Source: Candidatus Woesearchaeota archaeon
GTDB lineage: Archaea; Nanobdellota; Nanobdellia; Woesearchaeales; JAUUYB01
Direction: 5' to 3'
Assembly (NCBI GenBank): GCA_030590605.1
Contig: JAUUYB010000032.1
Span: 1-9,643 of the forward strand
DNA length: 9,643 nt
Both the position numbers and the translations under genes were made by a program. This document shows positions 1 to 4,988 of the stretch, one piece after another (the stretch's first letter is position 1; every line of letters starts with the position of its first letter). The notes under the pieces are model-generated. The model ran no database searches and had not been told where the DNA came from. It saw only the letters and a program-made list of their open reading frames with translations.

Positions 1-6
1 CGGCGC

Positions 7-25
7 CAAAAATCTTTGATTTTTG
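7..25. repeat. Hairpin A, copy 1 (8-bp stem, TTT loop)
   Basis: CAAAAATC-TTT-GATTTTTG is a perfect inverted repeat. Its homologue at 160-178 differs at two stem positions, and both changes are compensated on the other arm (7-25 is C-G here and A-T there; 9-23 is A-T here and G-C there). The loop is unchanged. Confidence 0.8.
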
Positions 26-44
26 AGCGTGAACCAGGAGCTTT

Positions 45-61
45 TTTGGCCCTTGGCCAAA
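45..61. repeat. Hairpin B, copy 1 (7-bp stem, CTT loop)
   Basis: TTTGGCC-CTT-GGCCAAA is a perfect inverted repeat inside the 36-nt block that is identical between the two repeat units. Confidence 0.75.
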
Positions 62-111
62 TCCAACCGGGTTCAAATTCCACTCAGATGCAGTCTTGAT
101 AAAGGAATAGA

Positions 112-132
112 AAAAGTGGACAAGCCGGGATT
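112..132 (-). repeat. tRNA-Ala 3'-end remnant / att-like direct repeat
   Basis: These 21 nt are identical to 265-285, which is the 3' end of the tRNA-Ala gene (acceptor strand, discriminator and half of the T arm, read on minus) plus 4 nt of flank. In this copy the T arm is broken. After CCGGGATT (125-132) the bases that would complete it, TGAACC, appear only at 183-188, so about 50 nt holding two hairpins separate them. No matching 5' acceptor strand lies upstream on the minus strand, so this is a fragment and not a second tRNA gene. Duplicated tRNA 3' ends are typical of integrase attachment sites, but the 153-bp tandem duplication explains this one equally well. Confidence 0.6.
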
Positions 133-134
133 CA

Positions 135-155
135 AGGGAAAACAAAGTTTTCCCT
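135..155. repeat. Hairpin C (9-bp stem, AAA loop)
   Basis: AGGGAAAAC-AAA-GTTTTCCCT is a perfect inverted repeat. It sits where the T loop of the tRNA remnant is interrupted. The matching position of the first unit lies left of the window. Confidence 0.75.
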
Positions 156-159
156 GCGC

Positions 160-178
160 AAGAAATCTTTGATTTCTT
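160..178. repeat. Hairpin A, copy 2 (8-bp stem, TTT loop)
   Basis: AAGAAATC-TTT-GATTTCTT is a perfect inverted repeat. It keeps the fold of the copy at 7-25 through two paired substitutions. Flanking CGC and GCG can extend the stem with a one-base bulge. Confidence 0.8.
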
Positions 179-197
179 TGCGTGAACCAGGAGCTTT

Positions 198-214
198 TTT
201 GGCCCTTGGCCAAA
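198..214. repeat. Hairpin B, copy 2 (7-bp stem, CTT loop)
   Basis: Sequence is identical to 45-61, lying at the same 153-bp offset as the rest of the repeat unit. Confidence 0.75.
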
Positions 215-269
215 TTATGCCGGGTTCAAATCCATATCTGGATTATCATATATATCGTAAGAATAAAAG

Positions 270-386
270 TGGACAAGCCGGGATTTGAACCCGGGGCAAC
301 CCGATTTCTGGATGCAAAATCCAGATTTAAAAATCTTGGATTTTTATATGCCAACCGGGCATTCTACCAGGCTGAATTACTTGCCC
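270..386 (-). tRNA. tRNA-Ala (GGC) with a 43-nt intron
   Basis: Read on minus, the gene folds as a full cloverleaf. The acceptor GGGCAAG pairs with CTTGTCC, and the discriminator is A (270). The D stem is ATTC/GAAT with loop AGCCTGGTA. The anticodon stem is CCCGG/TCGGG, the variable loop TTGCC, and the T arm CCGGG-TTCAAAT-CCCGG. The third acceptor pair is G3-U70, the classic alanine identity element, and the spliced loop TTGGCAA gives anticodon GGC (352-350). The 3' CCA is not encoded. The gene starts 6 nt after the histone stop codon and shows no clear TATA box of its own, so it may be transcribed with the histone gene. Its 3' end is shared with the upstream repeat array. The anticodon assignment depends on the intron boundaries. 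Confidence 0.87.
306..348 (-). other. tRNA-Ala intron at the canonical 37/38 position
   Basis: A bulge-helix-bulge can be drawn. The anticodon stem is followed by a four-pair central helix, TTGG (exon 1) with CCAG (intron). A 3-nt bulge CAT lies on the 5' side and a 3-nt bulge AAA on the 3' side. Cleavage inside the bulges gives CA|T and AA|A, as the archaeal splicing endonuclease requires. The rest of the intron consists of two inverted repeats, 308-324 (CTGGAT/ATCCAG) and 328-346 (TAAAAATC-TTG-GATTTTTA). The second closely resembles hairpin A of the neighbouring repeat array. Confidence 0.75.
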
Positions 387-392
387 ATGTAT

Positions 393-605
393 TTACTTTA
401 TTGCAAGCTTGATATCAGCTTCCTTCACGGTCTTCCGTCCTGAATGCTTGGCGAGGCGTCCTGCTCTTTCTGCGATGTCTTCAGTTATTTTTTGGAGGAC
501 TTCAGTAAATACATTTACTGCTTGGGCGCTCACCCGTTTTGCGCCTGCATTCATGAGTATACGCGCGATTGGGGCCTTTGGGATGATGTTGGGTCGTTTT
601 GCCAT
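393..605 (-). CDS. Archaeal histone (HMf family)
   Basis: This 70-residue protein is a single histone fold with almost no tails. It wraps DNA as dimers that stack into longer chromatin fibres. The start APIARILMNAGAKRVS matches helix 1 and loop 1 of HMfA/HMfB, and AKHSGRKTVKEADIKLA matches loop 2 and helix 3, including the DNA-contacting R-K-T. Length is normal for the family (about 66-70 residues). The ATG at 605 is preceded by a good Shine-Dalgarno site, AGGTGATT at 615-608, with a TATA box at 638-645, so this gene has a short leader unlike most neighbours. The gene diverges from the membrane protein at 688. The tRNA-Ala gene follows 6 nt after its stop. Confidence 0.95.
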   Translation of the reverse strand: MAKRPNIIPKAPIARILMNAGAKRVSAQAVNVFTEVLQKITEDIAERAGRLAKHSGRKTVKEADIKLAIK

Positions 606-607
606 GG

Positions 608-665
608 AATCACCTGAGTTTTAGGACTTCTAAAGGATATTTAAACGTTTGCAAAAGTTTAAATA
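608..665. promoter_or_regulatory. Divergent promoters for the histone and the membrane protein
   Basis: TTTAAATA on minus at 645-638 lies 40 nt before the histone ATG and leaves room for its Shine-Dalgarno site (615-608). TTTAAATA on plus at 658-665 has its first T 30 nt before the ATG at 688, the spacing expected of a leaderless mRNA. The two boxes are 12 nt apart. Confidence 0.65.
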
Positions 666-687
666 TGTTTAACACTCGTAATTTGGT

Positions 688-1056
688 ATGCGTAAGGGTA
701 ATCTGGTCTTTGCGATATTGCTTGCGATTTCTTTCGTGTCTGTTTCTACGCTCATCACTTTCTTCAGGTTCGGTAAGATTGTGTCAAGCCTTGATTGGGC
801 GCTTCTGATTTTTTCCTTTCTTTTCCTGATAATCGCATTGGTCGGTATCTTAGGCGAGAAGATAGTTGGGTTCTATGCGACTTCTATCTATCTTCTTTTT
901 TTCTTGGTGATGATCATCTTGCTCAGGAACTATATCGTCTTGATTATCGGGTTTTTGTTGTTCCTTGCAGGTCTTGGTGTTTCAGTCTGGTTACAGAAGA
1001 AAGAAAAGGATGAGGTTGCCGGTGCCGAGGGTGACAAGGAAGGAGAGCAGGAATGA
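688..1056 (+). CDS. Small membrane protein with four predicted helices
   Basis: I do not recognise a family. The 122-residue protein has four hydrophobic stretches at about residues 5-26, 35-56, 60-79 and 82-102. They are joined by very short loops and followed by a charged, acidic tail rich in Lys, Glu and Gly (KKEKDEV to EGEQE). There is no signal-peptide cleavage site or catalytic motif. A TATA box at 658-665 suggests a leaderless transcript from this ATG. The last 66 bp overlap the 3' end of the convergent prepilin peptidase gene, so the acidic tail is encoded antisense to the last residues of that enzyme. The membrane location is clear; the function is not. Confidence 0.75.
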   Translation: MRKGNLVFAILLAISFVSVSTLITFFRFGKIVSSLDWALLIFSFLFLIIALVGILGEKIVGFYATSIYLLFFLVMIILLRNYIVLIIGFLLFLAGLGVSVWLQKKEKDEVAGAEGDKEGEQE

Positions 1057-1833
1057 CGGGATGAAGGGTATGCCTTCTTTGACTACTACTTTTGATATCT
1101 TAAGTTTTTTGAGTTCTGCTATCTGTTTTTTTGATATGCCGAGGTCTTTTGGTCCGCAGATGACTTTCTTCCCATGTTTGACGTCATCTACGATCCAATC
1201 GCCTTCTGTGAGCTTTGATACTGGGATTTCTTTTATCATGCATGTTTTCTCGACTGCTTTGATTGCGATCCAGAGATAGAATACAGCTGGTGTGCCTGCT
1301 CCACCGATGAGGAGGAAAAGTTTTGTCTGTATATTTACAGTGAAGAATGCAGCGATTAGGAGGGTAAGGCCTAGGACAAATGAAAGTAGTTTCATCTTGG
1401 TGCGGGTAACGATCTCTTTCTTGAATACAGGTACGAAAGTTTTCCATTTTGAGATGATGAGCCAGGCCATCCAGACCATCCCGTAGATCGCTCCGACGAA
1501 AAGGAGGTTGATGAAGAATGCTGCTAGGAATGTGTCTATCTCGAATGTCAATCCTATGAGTGCACCAAGCCCCATCAGCATCTTTGAGTCGCCGCCCCCC
1601 CATTGGCCTGTGTAGAACATGACTATTGCGAGGATGAAGAAGATTCCGAATCCGAGGATGCCTTCTATGATATAGCTCCAGTCGAGAAATATGCCTGAGA
1701 AGAGCGCACGAAGACCGAGTCCCGCAAAGATCAGCCCATAATTCAGCCAGTCCGGTACTTCTCTGGTCTTAAAGTCAGTATAGGATCCGATTATGAGACC
1801 GATGAGGCATATTGAGAACAGGATGAAAATCAT
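991..1833 (-). CDS. Prepilin/prearchaellin peptidase, A24 family, with type II C-terminal domain
   Basis: This membrane aspartyl protease cuts the short signal peptide of type IV pilin-like and archaellin precursors at the inner face of the membrane. The two catalytic aspartates are visible. D20 is in YTDFKTREVPDWLN and D82 is in the GGGDSKM (GxGD) motif, both at cytoplasmic ends of transmembrane helices. Further helices lie at about 85-125, 150-190 and 258-280. Between them, residues of about 195-255 form a charged soluble segment (IPVSKLTEGDW, ISKKQIAELKKLKISKV). It matches the layout of the archaeal A24 type II C-terminal domain (Arc_PepC_II). The 280-residue length fits that subgroup. The ATG is leaderless, 31 nt from the first T of the TATA box shared with the divergent gene at 1899. 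No pilin or pilus ATPase genes are in the window. Confidence 0.9.
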   Translation of the reverse strand: MIFILFSICLIGLIIGSYTDFKTREVPDWLNYGLIFAGLGLRALFSGIFLDWSYIIEGILGFGIFFILAIVMFYTGQWGGGDSKMLMGLGALIGLTFEIDTFLAAFFINLLFVGAIYGMVWMAWLIISKWKTFVPVFKKEIVTRTKMKLLSFVLGLTLLIAAFFTVNIQTKLFLLIGGAGTPAVFYLWIAIKAVEKTCMIKEIPVSKLTEGDWIVDDVKHGKKVICGPKDLGISKKQIAELKKLKISKVVVKEGIPFIPSFLLSFLVTLGTGNLILFFLL

Positions 1834-1856
1834 ATATTGATTGGTCAGTCATAATG

Positions 1857-1864
1857 TTTATATA
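1857..1864. promoter_or_regulatory. Shared bidirectional TATA box
   Basis: TTTATATA reads as TATATAAA on the other strand. Its minus-strand first T is 31 nt from the peptidase ATG at 1833. On plus it would start transcription near 1887, just ahead of the Shine-Dalgarno site GGGGGAG (1887-1893) of the gene starting at 1899. Confidence 0.6.
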
Positions 1865-1898
1865 GTTTTCCCGAATCCCATTGTTTGGGGGAGATTGT

Positions 1899-2600
1899 GT
1901 GATTAAGCTGTTCAAGAAGAATTCTACTAAGCGTCCTAACCATATTGCGTTGACTATGGATGGATCTTTTGTATATGCAAGCAAGAACAAGGTCCCTATT
2001 GAAGATGTGTTCCAGAAGAATTTCCAGAACATGATCGATATCATCAAAGAGAGTATCGATCTGGATATCCCGATTCTCACGTTCAATCTTTTCCCTGAGT
2101 ATCTCAAGAAGAGCCCTCATTTCGGAGAGTTCATGGATTTTCTTATAGTTCTCTTCACTAAATTGGTCGAAGGTGAATTCATACACACTAACCAGGTGAA
2201 GGTGAGCGTTTTCGGTAAATGGTACGATCTTCCTGGCAGGGTGGTGGATCCGATAAAAGATCTCGTGAGTGAGACAAGGGATTACGACAAGTTCTTCCTG
2301 AACTTCTGTATAAACTACCATGGACAAAAAGAGATCGTCGATGCATGCAAGCTGCTTATCATGCAGGCGATGGCAGGGAAGCTCGATCCTGACTCATTGG
2401 ATGAGGTTTCTCTTAAGGAGACCCTATACACTTCTTATTTCATGCCTCCTGATCTGATAATAAAGACTGGGAAGGCGCATAGGTTGAAAGGGTTCTTGTT
2501 GTGGGATTCTGTAGAATCAAAGATATACTTCGCTGATAAGTATTGGCCGGAGTTCACGAAGTCAGATTTTGAGAAGGCGATTGATTTCTATAGCGGATAG
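1899..2600 (+). CDS. Cis-prenyltransferase (UPP synthase)-like protein, probably non-catalytic
   Basis: The protein (233 residues from GTG 1899) has the overall plan of undecaprenyl-diphosphate synthases. HIALTMDG is at 15-22, FCINYHGQKEIVDA at about 136-149, and PPDLIIKTGKAHRLKGFLLW followed by SKIYFADKYWPEF near 183-219. These enzymes build the polyprenyl lipid carrier for glycan assembly. The Asp of MDG is kept, but other hallmarks are lost. MDGNxRWA has become MDGSFVYA, RTGGExR has become KTGKAHR, and the metal-binding Glu before LYF (E213 in E. coli) is Lys. It may therefore be a regulatory subunit of a two-part enzyme, as NgBR/Nus1 is in eukaryotes, or have another activity. GTG is preferred to an upstream TTG at 1881 because GGGGGAG lies 5 nt before it. 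The stop is 1 nt from the convergent stop at 2602. Confidence 0.8.
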   Translation: MIKLFKKNSTKRPNHIALTMDGSFVYASKNKVPIEDVFQKNFQNMIDIIKESIDLDIPILTFNLFPEYLKKSPHFGEFMDFLIVLFTKLVEGEFIHTNQVKVSVFGKWYDLPGRVVDPIKDLVSETRDYDKFFLNFCINYHGQKEIVDACKLLIMQAMAGKLDPDSLDEVSLKETLYTSYFMPPDLIIKTGKAHRLKGFLLWDSVESKIYFADKYWPEFTKSDFEKAIDFYSG

Positions 2601-2601
2601 A

Positions 2602-3180
2602 TCATCTTACGCAGGATGTCAGTGTGCGATCATAATGTGAAGAACCATTGATTGCCCTTACCTGTGCGACGTGTTCCCATTCCTGGATTATGAGATTGTT
2701 GATTTCCTGCTTCGAGAGCTCCCCTATAAGAAGTTGTTCCAGTCTCTTGCCTTCAACGACCGGGTCTAAGTGTATATCAAATGTGTTTGAGACATATTCT
2801 TTTAGCTCATTACATACATAGGAGATGCAGATAGGCTGTTTGTAAGATGTCAGTCTGCAGCCGGTTTCTCGGGAGTGGTATCCGCAGGCTCTTCCTATCA
2901 TAGGGATCTTGGGGTCTTTGTTCTTGGGTTTTCCGAATTTGTTTTTTCGTTCGAGTCGGATCCATTCCAATCGTAGGCTGTCAGTATCCATGATAGAATC
3001 GAAATAATCTCGAGGGCAGCACCCGACATAACCAGGTAATGTAAGCATTCGCCCCCTTTTTGATAACTTGAAATTGGAAAAAGGTTTTTGGATGCAGTTT
3101 GGACTACAGAAATCCAGTTCCTCGAAGAACGTATTTTTGGCACGTTCGATTTCCAGGTATGATTCGATAATCTCAGTCAT
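2602..3180 (-). CDS. Cysteine-cluster protein (YkgJ-like, putative metal binding)
   Basis: The 192-residue soluble protein has nine cysteines, eight of them grouped. They are FCSPNC (25, 29), CC (54, 55), C99, C108, C118 and C123. The core GCRLTSYKQPICISYVC resembles the C-x(n)-C-x-x-x-x-C pattern of the YkgJ/CxxCxxCC family, thought to hold zinc or an iron-sulfur cluster. No enzymatic motif is visible outside it. The C-terminal third is helical and charged. The ATG at 3180 lies 31 nt from the first T of a minus-strand TATA box (TTTTTAAG, 3211-3204), so it is leaderless. It diverges from the helicase fragment and converges on the prenyltransferase-like gene. The family link is tentative; the reading frame is secure. 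Confidence 0.7.
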   Translation of the reverse strand: MTEIIESYLEIERAKNTFFEELDFCSPNCIQKPFSNFKLSKRGRMLTLPGYVGCCPRDYFDSIMDTDSLRLEWIRLERKNKFGKPKNKDPKIPMIGRACGYHSRETGCRLTSYKQPICISYVCNELKEYVSNTFDIHLDPVVEGKRLEQLLIGELSKQEINNLIIQEWEHVAQVRAINGSSHYDRTLTSCVR

Positions 3181-3203
3181 AGAAGGAGTGAAATGAGGTG
3201 CGG

Positions 3204-3232
3204 CTTAAAAACCTTAACCAAACCTATAAATA
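3204..3232. promoter_or_regulatory. Divergent TATA boxes for the cysteine-cluster protein and helicase
   Basis: TTTTTAAG on minus (3211-3204) is 31 nt from the ATG at 3180. TATAAATA on plus (3225-3232) is 32 nt from the ATG at 3257. Both spacings imply leaderless transcripts. Confidence 0.6.
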
Positions 3233-3256
3233 CATTCCATCCACACCCCCAGTATC

Positions 3257-3928
3257 ATGATCAAGGAACTAAAGGGCAAGCTCCCGCCTGACATCCTCAA
3301 GGTATACGAGGAAGCAGGGATCACTGAGCTTAGGTCTGCCCAGAAGAAGGCGATAAAAGCAGGTCTCTTCGAAAAGAAGAACATCTTGGTCTGTACTCCT
3401 ACTGCTTCAGGCAAGACATTGATAGCAGAGATGGCAGCTGCAAGATCCATCACATCAGGAGATGGCAAAGCGGTCTATATAGTCCCCCTGAAAGCTCTGG
3501 CTAGCGAGAAATACAAGGAATTCAAGGAAAAGTATAGCGGCCTTCTGAGAGTATCCATATCAATCGGCGACCTGGACAGTAAAGAAGAAAGGCTTGCTGA
3601 CTCAGATCTTATCATATGTACATCTGAAAAGCTGGATTCTTTGATTCGGCATCGCGCATCCTGGCTTAGCAGGGTAAAGACTCTGATAATCGATGAGATC
3701 CATCTTCTGAACGATAACTCAAGAGGGCCGACATTGGAGATCATCATAACTATAATGAGAGAGATTGTCAAAGGTATGCAGTTGATCGGTCTCTCTGCGA
3801 CGATCGGAAATCCAGAAGAGCTCGCAGCATGGCTTAAGGCAGAATTGGTAGTGGATGATTGGCGCCCGGTAAAGCTCGAGAAAGGCATCTACCTTGACGG
3901 CGAAGTAGAATTCTATGAAGAGAAGTGA
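3257..3928 (+). CDS. Hel308/Ski2-like helicase ending after RecA domain 1
   Basis: The 223-residue ORF is the first RecA domain of a superfamily 2 DExH helicase of the Ski2/Hel308 group, enzymes that unwind DNA at stalled forks. Visible motifs are the Q-like ELRSAQKKAI (25-34), motif I TPTASGKT (47-54), Ia VPLKAL (76-81), Ib CTSEKLD (121-127), motif II DEIH (146-149) and motif III GLSATIG (178-184). The linker DWRPVKLEKGIYLDG (201-215) normally leads into RecA domain 2. A TGA at 3926 ends the protein there. RecA2 (motifs IV-VI), the winged helix and the ratchet domain, some 450 or more residues, are missing, and no frame downstream restores them. Without RecA2 it cannot be a normal helicase. 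It may be one half of a split gene, a pseudogene, or the edge of a rearrangement. Confidence 0.85.
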   Translation: MIKELKGKLPPDILKVYEEAGITELRSAQKKAIKAGLFEKKNILVCTPTASGKTLIAEMAAARSITSGDGKAVYIVPLKALASEKYKEFKEKYSGLLRVSISIGDLDSKEERLADSDLIICTSEKLDSLIRHRASWLSRVKTLIIDEIHLLNDNSRGPTLEIIITIMREIVKGMQLIGLSATIGNPEELAAWLKAELVVDDWRPVKLEKGIYLDGEVEFYEEK

Positions 3929-3933
3929 AAGTT

Positions 3934-3950
3934 TCTTTATTTTTATCTTA
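3934..3950 (+). terminator. T-rich tract after the helicase stop
   Basis: The stretch TTTCTTTATTTTTATCTT starts a few bases after the TGA at 3926-3928. It fits the oligo-T termination signals of archaea. It has no hairpin immediately ahead of it. Confidence 0.35.
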
Positions 3951-3958
3951 TTGATGGA

Positions 3959-4066
3959 TTCTCCAAAGGAGAAAACAACATAGGCCGGATGGAGCATCGA
4001 GCGTTCCTATACTTTAGTATAGGGTTGTTCGAGGCGTAATAGTACGTGCTTTCACGGACGTCCGTG
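3959..4066. repeat. Gene-free stretch with three strong inverted repeats
   Basis: No gene is supported in 3929-4119. TTCTCC-AAA-GGAGAA (3959-3973) has a 6-bp stem and 3-nt loop. At 3994-4035 GCATCGA pairs with TCGAGGC (one mismatch), encloses a 5 by 5 internal loop (GCGTT/GTTGT), then a perfect CCTATAC-TTTA-GTATAGG helix. CACGGACGTCCGTG (4053-4066) is a 14-bp perfect palindrome. The region is also GC-richer than other intergenic sequence here. It could be a structured RNA, a recombination or insertion scar next to the truncated helicase, or a bidirectional terminator between convergent genes. Confidence 0.55.
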
Positions 4067-4119
4067 CCTGTGGTGTTGTTTTCGTATGGGTTGAAAAAAC
4101 AATCAGGAGAAATAACAAT

Positions 4120-4617
4120 TTATTTACTAAAAGAAAAGAACGAATTAAGCTCATCCTTCACCACTTTCCCGGTAGTGGATGAAACCCTTATATTCAGCGT
4201 CTTGAATGAAGCTGTAAAGAAAGTGATATTATACACTGTATCCTTATCGATGTTCTGAAGTATGAAGAATGTCTTAGTCGGAAGGTCTTTCGAATACTTA
4301 TCGATCTGCATCTTGCGTGCAGTCTCAAGAGCTTTTGTATGGTCGATATCCACATTCTCTAGATTGAGTTCTTTTACTCTGGTCCCTGGTTTCTTGAAAG
4401 GCTCTGATTCCTCCATGAGTTCAGTTCCTTCTGGATTGATATTGAAAGTCTGGATTGCATCTGTGTCAGGATTGCAGTAGCCTACCTGCCAGGAGTCTTC
4501 GTTCTCCTTGTCAAGCATCTTGAAGACATGAGTGAGAAAATAGTCGGAGTGTTCCTTCCTCCAATTCTTGAATGTAGTTGTCTTTTCGAGTTCCCCTACC
4601 TTATCCTTGATTTCCAT
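4120..4617 (-). CDS. Unknown soluble protein, possibly PepSY-like
   Basis: No firm family is recognised. The 165-residue protein has no membrane segment or signal peptide. It contains WQVGYCNPDTDAIQTFNI, a helix HTKALETARKMQ, a strand TKTFFILQNIDKDTVYNITFF and a C-terminal SSTTGKVVKDEL. This order resembles PepSY-type domains: strand, helix with K-A-L-x-x-A, then paired strands ending in a T-G-K-V turn. That similarity is by eye. I chose the ATG at 4617 over a TTG at 4662 because a TATA box (TTTATAAT, 4646-4639) lies 29 nt upstream, inside the longer reading. The longer form would add 15 residues and place that box within the coding region. Confidence 0.65.
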   Translation of the reverse strand: MEIKDKVGELEKTTTFKNWRKEHSDYFLTHVFKMLDKENEDSWQVGYCNPDTDAIQTFNINPEGTELMEESEPFKKPGTRVKELNLENVDIDHTKALETARKMQIDKYSKDLPTKTFFILQNIDKDTVYNITFFTASFKTLNIRVSSTTGKVVKDELNSFFSFSK

Positions 4618-4638
4618 CTCGATTAAAGGACTTGGTTT

Positions 4639-4674
4639 ATTATAAATAGTTTTCTGTGGCAAAAGATATATAAA
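4639..4674. promoter_or_regulatory. Divergent TATA boxes between the 4617 and 4698 genes
   Basis: TTTATAAT on minus (4646-4639) lies 29 nt from the ATG at 4617. TATATAAA on plus (4667-4674) lies 31 nt from the ATG at 4698. Both transcripts would be leaderless. Confidence 0.6.
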
Positions 4675-4697
4675 TCCGCAAACAATCTATCCAATCA

Positions 4698-4988
4698 ATG
4701 CAAAGAGAGATCACAGACAAAAAGCTCGCCAACTATTTCGACGTAACAGGCAGGGCCCTGAAGAAAGTCAAACTAACCAAATCTGGAGAGTTTGATTGGA
4801 AGGAGAAGGGAGTTGATTTCCTTGACATGGCGACACGATACTTCAGGGACGCAGGACATTTCCAGAAGAAAGGAGATATCGTGAATGCTTTTGCTGCACT
4901 CAATTATGCGCATGGATGGCTTGATGCCGGTGCCAGATTAGGATTATTCGATGTCGATCACGACAGCACTCTTTTCACCGTGGATTGA
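4698..4988 (+). CDS. DUF357 family protein
   Basis: The 96-residue protein is all-helical. It ends with DAGHFQKKGDIVNAFAALNYAHGWLDAGARLGLF, cut here into its recognisable parts: a Y-F-x-D-A-x-x-F helix, K-G-D-x-x-N-A-F-A-A-x-x-Y-A-H-G-W-L-D-A-G, and the terminal R-L-G-L-F. This is the signature of the archaeal DUF357 family, whose function is unknown and whose fold resembles TPR-like helical hairpins. Length is normal. Transcription appears leaderless from a TATA box at 4667-4674. Its last 14 bp overlap the 3' end of the convergent cbf5 gene. Confidence 0.85.
   Translation: MQREITDKKLANYFDVTGRALKKVKLTKSGEFDWKEKGVDFLDMATRYFRDAGHFQKKGDIVNAFAALNYAHGWLDAGARLGLFDVDHDSTLFTVD

Larger units (their letters stand above)
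1..285. repeat. Tandem 153-bp repeat array made of tRNA-like pieces and hairpins
   Basis: Two diverged copies lie at a constant offset of 153 bp (1-132 matches 154-285). Identical blocks are 27-62 with 180-215 (36 nt), 67-71 plus the following TTCAAAT with 220-224 plus TTCAAAT, and 112-132 with 265-285 (21 nt). The spacers 82-111 and 234-264 have equal length but little similarity. Each copy contains a plus-strand T-arm-like CCGGGTTCAAAT and a minus-strand tRNA 3' end (GTGGACAAGCCGGGATT read on plus). The last of these 3' ends belongs to the real tRNA-Ala gene. Similarity between copies reaches to about base 3, so the array probably continues left of the window. I see no ORF that respects the repeat. 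Function is unknown; it could be a tRNA-derived mobile or integration relic, or a structured RNA array. Confidence 0.8.

Noticed and set aside
117..268. A second complete tRNA gene on minus
   Set aside because: The 3' acceptor strand and half a T arm are present, but no matching 5' acceptor, D arm or anticodon arm can be found.
1..285. CRISPR array
   Set aside because: The repeated blocks are too long and only two units exist. Spacers, a leader and cas genes are not recognisable.
308..324. Anticodon TTG (tRNA-Gln) from the CTGGA/TCCAG hairpin
   Set aside because: That hairpin lies within the intron, the G3-U70 pair marks alanine, and the bulge-helix-bulge supports GGC.
182..412. Open reading frame on plus across the array and tRNA
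   Set aside because: It runs antisense through the whole tRNA-Ala gene and into the histone gene, and its sequence has no protein-like features.
3475..3888. Long reading frame antisense to the helicase
   Set aside because: It is a shadow of a conserved coding region and has no promoter or protein features.
3926..4039. Read-through or recoding of the helicase TGA
   Set aside because: The frame after TGA gives only 36 codons with no RecA2 motif, and the other two frames show none.
3952..4070. C/D box guide RNA starting at TGATGGA
   Set aside because: No D box (CTGA) or C'/D' pair lies at a suitable distance.
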